Source: Ampullaceana balthica (lineage: Eukaryota > Mollusca > Gastropoda > Lymnaeidae). Taken from it: DNA of 64,000 bases. The translations under genes were made by a program, and so were the position numbers. Shown piece by piece: positions 36,966 to 48,317 of the stretch. Positions within the stretch are counted from its first letter, which is position 1. Each line of letters opens with the position of its first letter. The stretch covers positions 104,764 to 168,763 of the forward strand of contig CALYLW010000181.1 in the NCBI GenBank assembly GCA_944989445.1, in the 5' to 3' direction. Under the pieces are notes generated by a model, which was given only the letters and a program-made list of their open reading frames with translations, ran no database searches and had not been told where the DNA came from.

Positions 36966-37260
36966 ACCTTGAGCTGCCTCCATATACAGTCAACCCTTTC
37001 CATGAGCTTGAACACATTTGTATTACCTTGATCCCCTGTCATGGCCATAAACCCATTTTATTACCTTGAACCCCCTTTCCTGACCTTGAACCCCCAAAAC
37101 GACCTTGAACACATTTTTGTCACATTGAACCCTTTTCATGACCTTGAACTTATTTTTTTTACTACCGTGAAACTCTTTTATGACCTTGAACTTACTTTAT
37201 TACCTTGACCCCTTGCATGACCCTGAACCTATTGTTAGTACCTTGAAGCTCGTTCATTTT
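36966..37260 (+). repeat. Degenerate ACCTTGAACCCC repeats
   Basis: About ten copies of TTACCTTGA/TGACCTTGAAC separated by 20-35 variable bases. Exact TGACCTTGA occurs at 37081, 37139 and 37181, and CGACCTTGA at 37100. Confidence 0.75.
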
Positions 37261-38388
37261 TATTTTAGGCTTTGTCTCTTACCGACTATCCCTCAATATA
37301 AATATAATTAATCATTTTCTCCCCTCGTTTCTCTTCACCCCTCTCTATTTTTCAACATCACTCTGTTCCTCTTTTCATAGTCATTCACATTCTCCCTTAC
37401 CCTCCTTCCCAATCTCTATTATGCCCTCCCTTGTTCACACTCTCTTAAAAGCTCGTTCACTCTGGACCATCTCACTGTTATTGCTATCTCGTTTCCCTCT
37501 CGCCAATAAATTCCACCCATTACCACCAAGCCATAAAATCCCCGGCCTGAAATGGGATACTTATTAGTGCGTCGAGTTGGTGAGATGGGCATCTCATGAG
37601 TTTACCGCCCTTTTTGGGGACGGGGGCCCGGTGTGGCGGTATTGGGTTTGAGTGAGCGGAGTGTTCTCCCTTTGTTATTGGGACGGGCCTGTCAATGGCA
37701 TCTAGAGAGATGTACACGGATATGATGTCAAGGTCAACCCGAGTAAGTTTTACGGATACGAATTCAAGGTCATATTTAGTGGTTGAGTGCACAATATGTC
37801 CAGGTAATCACGTGTCAGTTTTAGGAATAGGATGTTAAAATCTTCATTACTCAGCTACAGCGATGCGATGTCAAGATCAAATTTAGCCACAACTTCCTTT
37901 TCTTTTTTCATTTCCTTCCCTTTTAAAAAAACAATTGAACTTTTTTTTTCCCCTAAGTATTCTAAGGTCACTGAAACAGTTCACAATTTTTACACATTCC
38001 AAACCTGGATCCGATTTCTTATGCAAACTGTACGACCTCCCCTTAGTATGTGTAAAAATAATGCTGTGTAAATTTTATTTTGGGGAATTATATGATTGAA
38101 GAAAGAGAGAGAATGAGAAAGAGGGAGAGGGAGACAAAGAGAGAGAGAGAGAGAGAGAGAAAGCGAACGCAGGAGAATTAAAGAATAGTGTGAGAGTAGA
38201 GTAATGTTATTAAGTCTATTTTCATAAAGTTTTTTAGAGTTTGGTATCTTGTGTTTGTTCGCTAGTTACTCGTGCATTTTACAGCACACCAAACTAGTAT
38301 GAGGTTATGTTAAAAATACTTCATAATTAGTTAGAGAGTATTTCAGGGCCTAAGTTGTACCTTAAGTTGAACGCATTTCAGGGCAACA
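37261..38388. other. Non-coding sequence with degenerate repeats at 37700-37880
   Basis: Pyrimidine-rich to 37500. A loose ~37-bp repetition (ACGGATACGAATTCAAGGTCA-like) at about 37716-37775 contains TCAAGGTCA twice (37728 and 37764). No exon recognised. Confidence 0.5.
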
Positions 38389-38765
38389 GGGTCAATGTGA
38401 CATGACATTGCAGAGTCCGATGGTAGAATTACTGTGACATGACATTACAGAGTCCGATGGTAGAATCACTGTGACATGACATTACAGAGTCCGATGGTAG
38501 AATGACATGACGTTACAGAGTCCGATGGTAGAATGACATGACATTACAGAGTCCGATGGTAGAATGACATGACATTACAGAGTCCGATGGTAGAATGACA
38601 TGACATTACAGAGTCCGATGGTAGAATGACATGACATTACAGAGTGCGATGGTAGAATGACATTACATTACAGAGTCCGATGGTAGAATTACTGTGACAT
38701 GACATTACAGAGTCCGATGGTAGAATTACTGTGACATGACAATACAGCGTCCGATGGTAGAATTC
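38389..38765 (+). repeat. 31/37-bp alternating tandem repeat, about 11 copies
   Basis: The unit AGAGTCCGATGGTAGAAT plus GACATGACATTAC is 31 bp. A longer form adds six bases (TACTGT) to make 37 bp. Long forms sit at both ends of the array and short forms in the middle. Confidence 0.92.
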
Positions 38766-39860
38766 GATTTCTTTTTTTGGTTTTGTTATTGGTTCGCGTT
38801 TGATGGACCACAATGGTCGTTGTTTATTTTTTTGCGTTTCAGCAGGGCCGAGAATTTCAAGACCGTGTTGACTTTTCCCATAGTTTGTGCTGGTTGGGAT
38901 TAGCTGGTGAGATCTGGGGCCTGCATGGGGCAAACTGTTTGTTGGAGTTCTCACACTGGTATTCGCCCCCTTGTTTGAAAGTCAAATAAATATCGGTTAT
39001 GTTTGCTGGGTCCTGAAGGTTTCCAAGAAATGAGACCAGAGTTTTGTGTGTATGTGTGTGTGTGTGTGCTTTTGACGTGAACTTTTTGGCGAGTGGTGAA
39101 TGTGGTATGAATCAATTGTGTTTTGAAGAAAAAAAATGCCCACCTTGCCAGCTATATACTGAAATCATTACCCCTGTGCCATTCATAGTTTGCCAAGTAT
39201 ACTGAATTTTTTCGCCTGTGGCTTTCACACATGTAATTTTCATGCGCTATATCCAGAATTCTTAAGTTTATAATTTATATCGTAGATTGTTTACTTCACT
39301 CTTTGATTACCACTTTATTTTTCGGAAAGATTTTAACGGCCCTAGAAAGTTTGCACTGGAATATATCACCATCACACATTCTTGTTATGTTTTTGTATGT
39401 GATACGTTTTGTTATTATAATCAAGGAAGGCTACATCAACAAAAATATCAAGCTTTCTTCGTGGCGAAAAGATATTGTAATGAAGAAACCGCAGGGGAAC
39501 CAAGAATGAAGAATAAATTGTATTAAGCAGATTGGAACATCAAGCACTTTAGACCGCAGGGTCGACAAAATTATCGCTGAGAGGCAAATGTTTTTATTCC
39601 TGAGAGCTTGGCGCGATTCTGTCCTTAGCTTAAACTTAAAGTGCAGGACAAATATCCAGATGGGCGAATATAATTCAATGAAATCACAATTATTAAACAT
39701 TGTTAGATTTACCATGTGGCGCCCCTTGCAGGGGCACACCAACCAATTATCTCTGTCAACGCGGCTGAAAACCATGAGCTAAACAATTTATTCTTATTCT
39801 ACGCATCTCAAATTTACGTGTCGTTAACGGGCGTTTTAATCTGAGCGGTTCTTTTTCCGT
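38766..39860. other. Unrecognised non-coding sequence
   Basis: Contains a short (TG)n at about 39045-39068. Frames of 79-114 codons around 39287-39775 overlap on opposite strands and resemble nothing I know. Confidence 0.45.
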
Positions 39861-40486
39861 CCCACGTTCTTGTAAGTCTGATGTTAGCGGTTCTTTGTCC
39901 GCCCCCCCCCCACGTTCTTGTAAGTCTGATGTTGCCTATGAGCTCCTAAGTCTGATGTTGCCTATGAGCTCCTAAGTCTGATGTTGCCTATGAGCTCCTA
40001 AGTCTGATGTTGCCTATGAGCTCCTAAGTCTGATGTTGCCTATGAGCTCCTAAGTCTGATGTTGCCTATGAGCTCCTAAGTCTGATGTTGCCTATGAGCT
40101 CCTAAGTCTGATGTTGCCTATGAGCTCCTAAGTCTGATGTTGCCTATGAGCTCCTAAGTATGATGTTGCCTATGAGCTCCTAAGTCTGATGTTGCCTATG
40201 AGCTCCTAAGTCTGATGTTGCATATGAGCTCCGAAGTCTGATGTTGCCTATGAGCTCCTAAGTCTGATGTTGCCTATGAGCTCCTAAGTCTGATGTTGCC
40301 TATGAGCTCCTAAGTCTGATGTTGCCTATGAGCTCCTAAGTCTGATGTTGCCTATGAGCTCCTAAGTCTGATGTTGCCTATGAGCTCCTAAGTCTGATGT
40401 TGCCTATGAGCTCCTAAGTCTGATGTTGCCTATGAGCTCCTAAGTCTGATGTTGCCTATGAGCTCCTAAGTCTGATGTTGCCAATC
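39861..40486 (+). repeat. 26-bp tandem repeat, 22 copies in exact register
   Basis: TAAGTCTGAT recurs every 26 bases from 39921 to 40467, with no indel over 21 periods. Only a few substitutions are present (near 40160, 40220 and 40233). A 58-bp duplication containing CACGTTCTTGTAAGTCTGAT (39862-39930) precedes it and looks like the seed. Confidence 0.97.
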
Positions 40487-41164
40487 CATTCCTTCTGAAG
40501 TGTTTTATAATTTGCGTATTTCAAATTTTTACACCCCGCGCATGACTTCACTGCCGTGAGCTGGAGCAGTGGCCAGCATGAGAGTAGCTGGCGGTGATGG
40601 TAAATAACGACGTGAAGGTTGTCGGTCTCAACGCGTCTTGCGCAAGAGATACTGTGCCATCCTTGGGTACAAGAAAAACAGGCTACTGTCTAGTCTAGAA
40701 TGCCAACGTGTTATTTTTTTTTCCGTACAATACAACAGTAGCTAATACTGAATTTGCAGCAAGTAAGTTCTGGTCATTTAGAAAAAAAAATAATCTTTTT
40801 TTGTGTGGTCGTTTCGGGAATAGGACTATTCATTTTTGCATACTAATTACTGCTCTGAGGTTGGCACAAGCTGAAACACATGTGTTAATAATGTTGTTTT
40901 TAAATTAAAATTTAGCAGCATTAAAAATGATTATAGCAATTTATCTAAAATGCAAACTAATTAAGTGAGTATATTTTACGGATAACCTCCCCCCTTGCCA
41001 AACTGAGGGTTGCCTGAAAAATCCATAAAAATAAAAATTCTAGTTATGTATGTAGAAGTCAATTTATTTCAATCTATACAAAATGAAAACCGCCGTTGCC
41101 TGTACCCATTCCTATCAGTGCTCTGACGAATTCTGTCGTACTTGTGTGCATCCAGTATTGACTC
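40487..41164. other. Unrecognised non-coding sequence
   Basis: No repeat or exon supported. Confidence 0.45.
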
Positions 41165-42535
41165 ACTTTTGTACCCAGATACAACCAATGTTAACACTCT
41201 ACTTGTACCCAGTCACAACCAATGTTGACTCCCTCCTTGTACCCAGGTACAGCCAATGTTGACTCCCTCCTTGTACCCAGGTACAGCCAATGTTGACTCC
41301 CTCCTTGCACCCAGGTACAACCAATGTTGATTCCCTCCTTGCACCCAGGTACAACCAATGTTGACTCCCTCCTTGTACCCAGGTACAACCAATGTTGACT
41401 CCCTCCTTGCACCCAGGTACAACCAATGTTGACTCCCTCCTTGCACCCAGGTACAACCAATGTTGCCTCCCTCCTTGTACCCAGGTACAACCAATGTTGC
41501 CTCCCTCCTTGTACCCAGGTACAACCAATGTTGACTCCCTCCTTGTACCCAGGTACAGCCAATGTTGACTCCCTCCTTGCACCCAGGTACAACCAATGTT
41601 GACTCCCTCCTTGCATCCAGGTACAACCAATGTTGCCTCCCTCCTTGTACCCAGGTACAACCAATGTTGACTCCCTCCTTGCACCCAGGTACAACCAATG
41701 TTGACTCCCTCCTTGTACCCAGGTACAACCAATGTTGCCTCCCTCCTTGTACCCAGGTACAACCAATGTTGACTCCCTCCTTGTACCCAGGTACAACCAA
41801 TGTTGACTCCCTCCTTGTACCCAGGTACAACCAATGTTGCCTCCCTCCTTGTACCCAGGTACAACCAATGTTACCTCCCTCCTTGTACCAAGGTACAACC
41901 AATGTTGCCTCCCTCCTTGTACCCAGGTACAACCAATGTTGACTCCCTCCTTGCACCCAGGTACAGCCAATGTTGACTCCCTCCTTGTACCCAGGTACAG
42001 CCAATGTTGACTCCCTCCTTGTACCCAGGTACAGCCAATGTTGACTCTAATCTTGTACCCAGTCACAACCAATGTTGCCTCCCTCCTTGTACCCAGGTAC
42101 AACCAATGTTGACTCCCTCCTTGTACCCAGGTACAGCCAATGTTGACTCCCTCCTTGTACCCAGGTACAGCCAATGTTGACTCCCTCCTTGCACCCAGGT
42201 ACAACCAATGTTGACTCCCTCCTTGTACCCAGGTACAACCAATGTTGACTCCCTCCTTGTACCCAGGTACAACCAATGTTGACTCCCTCCTTGTACCCAG
42301 GTACAGCCAATGTTGACTCTAATCTTGTACCCAGTCACAACCAATGTTGCCTCCCTCCTTGTACCCAGGTACAACCAATGTTGCCTCCCTCCTTGTACCC
42401 AGGTACAACCAATGTTGACTCCCTCCTTGTACCCAGGTACAGCCAATGTTGACTCCCTCCTTGTACCCAGGCACAGCCAATGTTGACTCCCTCCTTGTAC
42501 CCAGGTACAACCAATTTTGACTCCCTCCTTGTACC
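41165..42535 (-). repeat. 34-bp tandem repeat, about 40 copies
   Basis: The plus-strand unit is ACAACCAATGTTGACTCCCTCC then TTGTACCCAGGT. Register is kept exactly: a diagnostic variant, CTTGTACCCAGTCAC after CTCTA, follows units starting at 41191, 42041 and 42313, spaced 25 and 8 periods. Three biallelic positions (A/G in ACAACC, A/C in TTGACT, T/C in TTGTAC) create the diversity. All minus frames are free of stops, giving reading frames up to 361 codons with a 34-residue repeat; with unit length not divisible by three this is expected by chance in about one unit of five. Confidence 0.95.
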
Positions 42536-42986
42536 CACGGCTTTCATCTCGACAGATGCCATGTCATATCAACAGCCTGGCAAAAACAAGACCCAGGCGA
42601 GATCTGTGAGTGACAGCAGAGCTGCAGTTCTGGATACAACAGTTGTCTCGTGCTGCGTGTAGTGCAGTGTCTCGCGCGCTGGGTTAACTTCCATCAGGGG
42701 AGACGACTTTCCGACAAGTTCCACGTCATCGCCGGTGAGATTTCCCAGAGCGCAGACGTGCGTACGTCTGCTTCCGTCAAAGCTCAACAGAGTTAACGGC
42801 CTTTAAATTAGAATAGAAACTGTGGGATATCTCATGGTGTACTTTCCAATAGTTGAAGTGTATTTCGATGGTGTTACACGAAAATACACTTTAGTTCACA
42901 GAATTTCAGAACAAAATTATCACGGAACACTAGATACGTCTCTCTCGACCATTATTGTACAATGCAACACTGCTTTATATAAATAC
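42536..42986. other. Unrecognised sequence with a hairpin at 42752-42771
   Basis: GCAGACGT-GCGT-ACGTCTGC forms a perfect 8-bp stem. The surrounding 250 bp is of normal GC content and could be genic, but no exon boundary can be argued. Confidence 0.5.
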
Positions 42987-42994
42987 TTGATATG

Positions 42995-43178
42995 CAATGT
43001 AACTTTTAAGCCGCGTCGCTGCGCGGCCGCGCACATAACTGAGCGACGCCGCGCAGCAGTCTAGAATTACCGCGCAGCAAATTTTGTTTAAAAAAAAATA
43101 ATAATAAAAAAAATAGTGCAAATAAAGGGGATGCTTTGCAACTTGCACACAGACCAAGGAACCTTAGAGGGAACATTG
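42995..43178 (-). mobile_element. hAT-like MITE, CAATGTTCCCTCTAAG family, copy 2
   Basis: On the minus strand it starts CAATGTTCCCTCTAAG and ends CTTAAAAGTTACATTG. The flanks TTGATATG and GTGATACG match at 6 of 8. It shares CTGCGCGG and GTGCAA words with 29073-29270 in the same order and in opposite orientation. Confidence 0.8.
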
Positions 43179-43186
43179 GTGATACG

Positions 43187-43867
43187 TTGATTAGACTTGA
43201 AATCTGAATATAAAAAAAAAGAATGTAACTGAAGACGTCGTATGTACCAGTTTGGTTACTGTTGGACATCATTTGCGCGTTTGCTTTTCACCCACACTTC
43301 GCTAAAATAGACCAAGAGCCCATTCCACCCCTGGCTTATTTGTTTTTTTTAAAATTGCACTTGACTTACAATAAGAGAACCACCCCAATACCTCAGCGAC
43401 GGTGAGGGGTAAGGCGTGCGTCACCCTGGTCTGCGGTAGATCTAATCTAATGGCATGCGTCACAACGTTGCCAAAAAAGGTCATTATTGAAAAGAAGTTG
43501 TAAGAAGATTGTAAGATTATCTGCCTGGTGATCCTATGATTCTAAAAGATAAATCCTGTTTAAAAAAATAATTTTAAAAAAAACACAGCTATATATATAT
43601 ATAGTGAACTACCTTTCGAATTTTTGGTAAATGTATTAGGATTTATTCATACTTCACATCCTCTGTAGCGGTCAACGATCTATTTCCTAAAAAAAAGGAC
43701 GATCAACAATATTATAGATAGCTCTTGCGTACTTAAAATTATAGACTAGCTCTTGCGCACTCACCATTTCAAGCATAACATATTATATACAGCTCTAATG
43801 TACACATTTTGCGGATATTTGTGTACTCAGTGTAATAAGTAATTCGTGTGTACACCATACCTTAAGC
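43187..43867. other. Unrecognised non-coding sequence
   Basis: A-rich, with a short (TA)n at 43590. Loose precursors of the following 28-bp repeat (ATAGACTAGCTCTTGCG) start near 43718. Confidence 0.5.
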
Positions 43868-44368
43868 CTTAAGCTAACTCGTGTGTACACAATATCATAA
43901 ACTAACTCGTGTGTACACTGTATCATAAACTAACTCGTGTGTACACTATATCATAAACTAACTCTCGTGTACACTGTATCATAAACTAACTCTCGTGTAC
44001 ACTGTATCATAAACTAACTCGTGTGTACACTGTATCATAAACTAACTCGTGTGTACACTATATCATAAACTAACTCTCGTGTACACTGTATCATAAACTA
44101 ACTCTCGTGTACACTGTATCATAAACTAACTCTCGTGTACACTGTATCATAAACTAACTCTCGTGTACACTTTATCATAAACTAACTCTCGTGTACACTG
44201 TATCATAAACTAACTCGTGTGTACACATTATCATAAACTAACTCGTGTGTACACTGTATCATAAACTAACTCGAGTGTACAACACATCATAAACTAACTC
44301 GTGTGTACACTACATCATAAACTTACTCGTGTGTACACAGTATCATAAACTAACTCGAGTGTATAAAG
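43868..44368 (+). repeat. 28-bp tandem repeat, about 17 copies
   Basis: The unit CATAAACTAACTCGTGTGTA followed by CACTGTAT. Two subtypes alternate in blocks: CTCGTGTGTACAC, which contains the 8-bp palindrome GTGTACAC, and CTCTCGTGTACAC. Confidence 0.93.
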
Positions 44369-45154
44369 TATTATCCGAAGAGGAAGACCAACCAGGCTTG
44401 TCACTTGACCTTTCCCCCCACCGTGGGTACCAGACATCCACTGCTGTACACAATGCCTGAAGACCGTTGTGGAGCACCTCTAAGTCAGGTATAATACAAG
44501 TACCAGCCGCTCACCTGTTCACTTGCGCCCGGCTCACTCAGGGCACCTTCTCTTACGACTGCTCCAGTACGACAACAGAAGTGGCTTAGAGATAACAAAC
44601 CTGGAGGACCAGAGGTGGAGTAGTAGAGGTCCTGGCAGGTAACCCCCCCCCCAAAATCTCCCCACCTGAACGGTACCACTGATGACGTCACAAGTCTGGA
44701 GTCGCAGACGTGGCATCAGTTGAGGTAAACAAGTTCCGGGGCACTGCAATGGTGTAGGATATCGCCGAGACCCATGGTACAAATATCTCTTGGAGTTTAA
44801 TATAAAAAAAAATAGTGATGAAACTATTTATAGTTCTTCTTCGGGTTGTGTGCCCCTTTACTTACTCCCAATTGTGGGTTGTCGTTCGTTGTGTAAACAG
44901 TTAATGCGTATTGTGTAAACTTGATCGACGCGAGATGACGAGAAGCGATTCCTAATTTTAGACCGATAAGATTGTTTCTCTTACTTTGAAATAATCGATT
45001 CGAAGAGCCTCGCACTATTGTAATTGATTCTACATTAAAACCCTTTTTGCAATCAGTTCAGCAAGATTAAATACCTCAACAAAATTCTATTTAGCTTAAG
45101 AATACGAGAACAATCTTTGCTCTCTCTCCCCCCACCTCCCCAAACATCAGCAGC
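44369..45154. other. Unrecognised non-coding sequence
   Basis: 44380-44800 is GC-balanced without an evident exon. Frames on the minus strand (44485-44782) overlap each other and lack family resemblance. Confidence 0.45.
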
Positions 45155-45162
45155 ATCTGGTC

Positions 45163-45359
45163 CAGTTGTGGGCAAACTTTTCATGGCGAGGGCCGAATCA
45201 GTGGATCATAAAACTTCATACGGCGCACTGGCGCACCTAAATATTTCAAGCATGCAAATGAAGTGGACTTTTTAAAAAAAATTGATTTATTTCGAATTAG
45301 TTGCAGTCTATAGCGGGCCGCACAGAACCCCGTTGCGGGCCGCAATCTGACCACCCCTG
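45163..45359. mobile_element. hAT-like MITE, CAGTTGTGGGCAAAC family, 197 bp
   Basis: Left CAGTTGTGGGCAAACTTT and right CTGACCACCCCTG (inverted CAGGGGTGGTCAG). Flanks ATCTGGTC and TTCTAGTC match at 6 of 8. The interior has paired GGGCCGCA words. Confidence 0.72.
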
Positions 45360-45367
45360 TTCTAGTC

Positions 45368-45926
45368 CACTGGTATATTGAGAGTATCCCGTATGTAATA
45401 GAACTAAAAGGACCTTCCGAGAGAGAACCCTTTGTTTTCGGAGAGTTGACGTGTTGGATTGGACCCACGCGAACCAAACAGATGGGTCGTGCAGCTGGGA
45501 CCGCTTTTATGTTTGTTATAGCAGCAGACAGGGCCATGCAACCGGACATTGTCTGGTTGGTTTAATCGGGGGAACATCGGCTTGTCATTCAATGTCCGGA
45601 TATCTAATAGTCGAATCTTAATCTTCATTTACACTGAAGGTTCATTTGGATCAGGCAATCTTCTAACACCCATTTGTCACCTCATATGTCCATCTTCTGT
45701 GCCCTCCTCATACGCCCTCAAATGTCCACCTCATATGCATGCCCACTTCCAATGTCCACTAAATAAGCCACCCTATATTGGCACTTAAATTGTCAACGTC
45801 ATGCATGCTTACATCAAATATTCACCTCACATTCCTATTTCAAATGTCAGCCTCATATATCATATATGCCCAATTAAAATGACCACCCATCTATCCACCT
45901 CAAGTCCTAACCCTAACTGCTATGAC
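45368..45926. other. Unrecognised non-coding sequence
   Basis: From 45660 the text becomes a loose repetition of CACCTCATATGTCC and CCACTTCAAATGTCC, which leads into the 13-bp repeat. No gene is supported. Confidence 0.5.
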
Positions 45927-46167
45927 CACCCCATCTATAGACCCCATCTGCCCACCCCATCTATAGACCCAATCTATAGACCCCATCTTCCCACCCCATC
46001 TATAGACCCCATCTAAAGACCCCATCTGCCCACCCCATCTATAGTCCCCATGCATATATAGACCCCATCTGCCCACCCCATCTATAGACCCCATCTGCCC
46101 ATCCCATCTATAGACCCCATATGCCCACCCCATCTGCCCACCCCATCTATAGACCCCATCTGCCCAT
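45927..46167 (+). repeat. 13-bp tandem repeat, CCCCATCTataga / CCCCATCTgccca
   Basis: About 17 units share CCCCATCT and differ in the last five bases, mostly ATAGA or GCCCA in semi-regular alternation. The Gly/Trp/Met-rich minus frame is a by-product. Confidence 0.88.
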
Positions 46168-47605
46168 CCCAGAAACCCCCACACCACTAAAAAAAAATCT
46201 TCCCACCCCAATTCCTCCCCCGGTCTCCCCCTGCCCCCACTCCAAGTCAAGTTTACAGGTACTTGCTCCCTGGTGTATAAACAACTATGGGGAGAGAGAG
46301 AAGATGGCGCAAAAACAGATCTTAGTCTCCCCCCACCCCCTGAAGTTATGTGCGCATCACGCACTATACGTGGGTCGATGACAAAAAGTCAGCTGTAGTC
46401 TCTTGTACGACATGTTCGTGTCTGTCTGTCACCATGTTACGACATCAAACACTCATTTCCCTGGGTGATTTTTGAAAAATCAGTTTTCGTGCTGAATGCG
46501 TTGTTGACCCCCTCGAGAGAACCACCACACCGAAATGTTAGCGCGTTTTTATACGAATGTATTTAAGATGTGCGATATGAATATATGCCTGTGGTTGAGC
46601 GAGTGCAAGTAGTGGCAACGCTACAATAATGCGTCAACGAAGAAAGCCGGAAGCACATAATATATGGGAGTTTATTATATAACACTTTGAAGAGCGTCGC
46701 ACTGCGAGCTCATTTATCGTGGAAGGATGGTGTACTCTGTAGACAACAGTCAAAGTCAGTAGGTACCAAGGTAAGAAATTTGGATTTGGTGAGGGAGCGG
46801 GCGGTGAGAAGGGGGGGGGGTGGTCGGAATGACTAATGCCGGCAAAGGAAAGATGGTACGCGGTATAGTACAACCTATAGGTCGTTAAGTAAAAAAGAGA
46901 ACTTGTTGATCGATGTGTTTATATCAGCGGGTCTGTGGGGGATTCTGTTATGTTATATCTGAACAAACTTTACGTAATGTAAGACCAACACATACAAATT
47001 CCTCGTTTTTCCCGTCGTGGTATGGGTCGCCTGATCAAACCAGGAAAACCAACACTCCATCAAACATTTAAAACTCTAACAAAAATCCAATTTTAGACTA
47101 AACGTGGACTATGAAAAGGCGTAGGACGCAATAATCTTCTGTGTAGAAGGAGCCTTCTGTAAGGTCTAAGACACGATATAGAAGTGGTGAGTGTGCTACA
47201 GTGAAAGAGTCATTGTGGTATTTTGCCATAAAGTTTTTGCTAACGCCTGGGGAACCTGCGCCATCTGTTGGGCATTACCTTACAAAAAAAAATTCTGAGG
47301 ACTCACCGCCCTAGCCATACCCCCGGCTATGTCCATCGCGGGGCAGGAAGTCGGTAGGTGCGCTGCTGTATTAGGGACTAGGCCACAATGCCGGCGCTTC
47401 GAGTCCTTGGTGAGGTCTAGCCTGTTGAAGTAATACTACAAAGATACCAAATTATCATTTGAGCAACTTATAGAAATATACCACACTATTATGAATGCAA
47501 GTGACAATTGCTTAGAATATCATGTATATACCTTCAATTATTGGTTTGCTCATCTCGTTTGTGTCACTTTTTCCATTCTGATTTAACATTTCGAAATTTC
47601 AGGAT
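46168..47605. other. Unrecognised non-coding sequence, possible old SINE-like segment
   Basis: 46180-46260 is C-rich. At 47280-47430 a GC-rich segment with GCTTCGAGTCC (resembling a Pol III B box) follows an A9 run; no matching A box can be argued. No exons seen. Confidence 0.4.
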
Positions 47606-47981
47606 AAACAAATTCTAGTAGACAAATGTCATGTTAGACAAAGTTTAGTAGAACAAAGTCATGGCAAACAAATTCTAGTAGAAAAATGTTATGTTAGACA
47701 AAGTTTAGTAGAACAAAGTCATGACAAACAAATTCTAGTAGACAAATGTCATGTTAGACAAAGTTTAGTAGAACAAAGTCATGGCAAACAAATTCTAGTA
47801 GAAAAATGTCATGTTAGACAAAGTTTAGTAGAACAAAGTCATGACAAACAAATTCTAGTAGAAAAATGTTATGTTAGACAAAGTTTAGTAGAACAAAGTC
47901 ATGACAAACAAATTCTAGTAGACAAATGTCATGTTAGACAAAGTTTAGTAGAACAAAGTCATGGCAAACAAGTTCTAGTAG
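47606..47981 (+). repeat. 60-bp tandem repeat, about 6 copies
   Basis: The unit AAATTCTAGTAGACAAATGT ... TTAGACAAAGTTTAGTAGAA ... CAAAGTCATGGCA repeats exactly every 60 bases. It is itself built from two half-units that share TAGTAGA(A)CAAA..TCATG. Confidence 0.95.
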
Positions 47982-48109
47982 TACACTGGTAATGGTTTTT
48001 ATGTCTGAAGCGTTTATTTCAACGGTCGGGGACAAGAATACAATAATAACATCAATCAGAACACATCCCAGTAGAGAAACAGGGAAATATTCAACTAAAA
48101 CAAAACAAT
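47982..48109. other. Short spacer
   Basis: No feature seen. Confidence 0.4.
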
Positions 48110-48117
48110 CCGTGATT

Positions 48118-48309
48118 CAGGGGCGTCTCTAGAGTGTGTGTGTGGGGGGGGGGTTAGGACCGCATCGCAAGGGGTGACACCAGAATGTTAAATTCTCTAT
48201 ATTCCCGTGTTATTTTGGGCAGACTCGGGGGAGGTCTGTGGGTTAAGTCGTGAGGGGGTGACACCATGACCCACCGCACTGGGTGACACCAACCCAAGTG
48301 ACGCCTCTG
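48118..48309. mobile_element. hAT-like MITE, CAGRGGCGTC family, 192 bp
   Basis: Left CAGGGGCGTCTCTAG and right AGTGACGCCTCTG (inverted CAGAGGCGTCACT). Flanks CCGTGATT (48110-48117) and CCGCGATT (48310-48317) match at 7 of 8. GGGGTGACACCA recurs inside. Confidence 0.85.
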
Positions 48310-48317
48310 CCGCGATT

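Noticed and set aside
41191..42276. 361-codon repetitive protein on the minus strand
   Set aside because: A 34-base unit with no stop in three frames gives this by chance with a probability of about one in five; unit changes do not favour synonymous sites by eye, and no signal peptide or splice context is seen.
39921..44368. CRISPR-like arrays
   Set aside because: The repeats are contiguous without unique spacers, and the setting is eukaryotic; these are minisatellites.
47280..47430. SINE with B-box-like GCTTCGAGTCC
   Set aside because: Only a partial B-box match, no clear A box and no target duplication; noted only as a possible old repeat.
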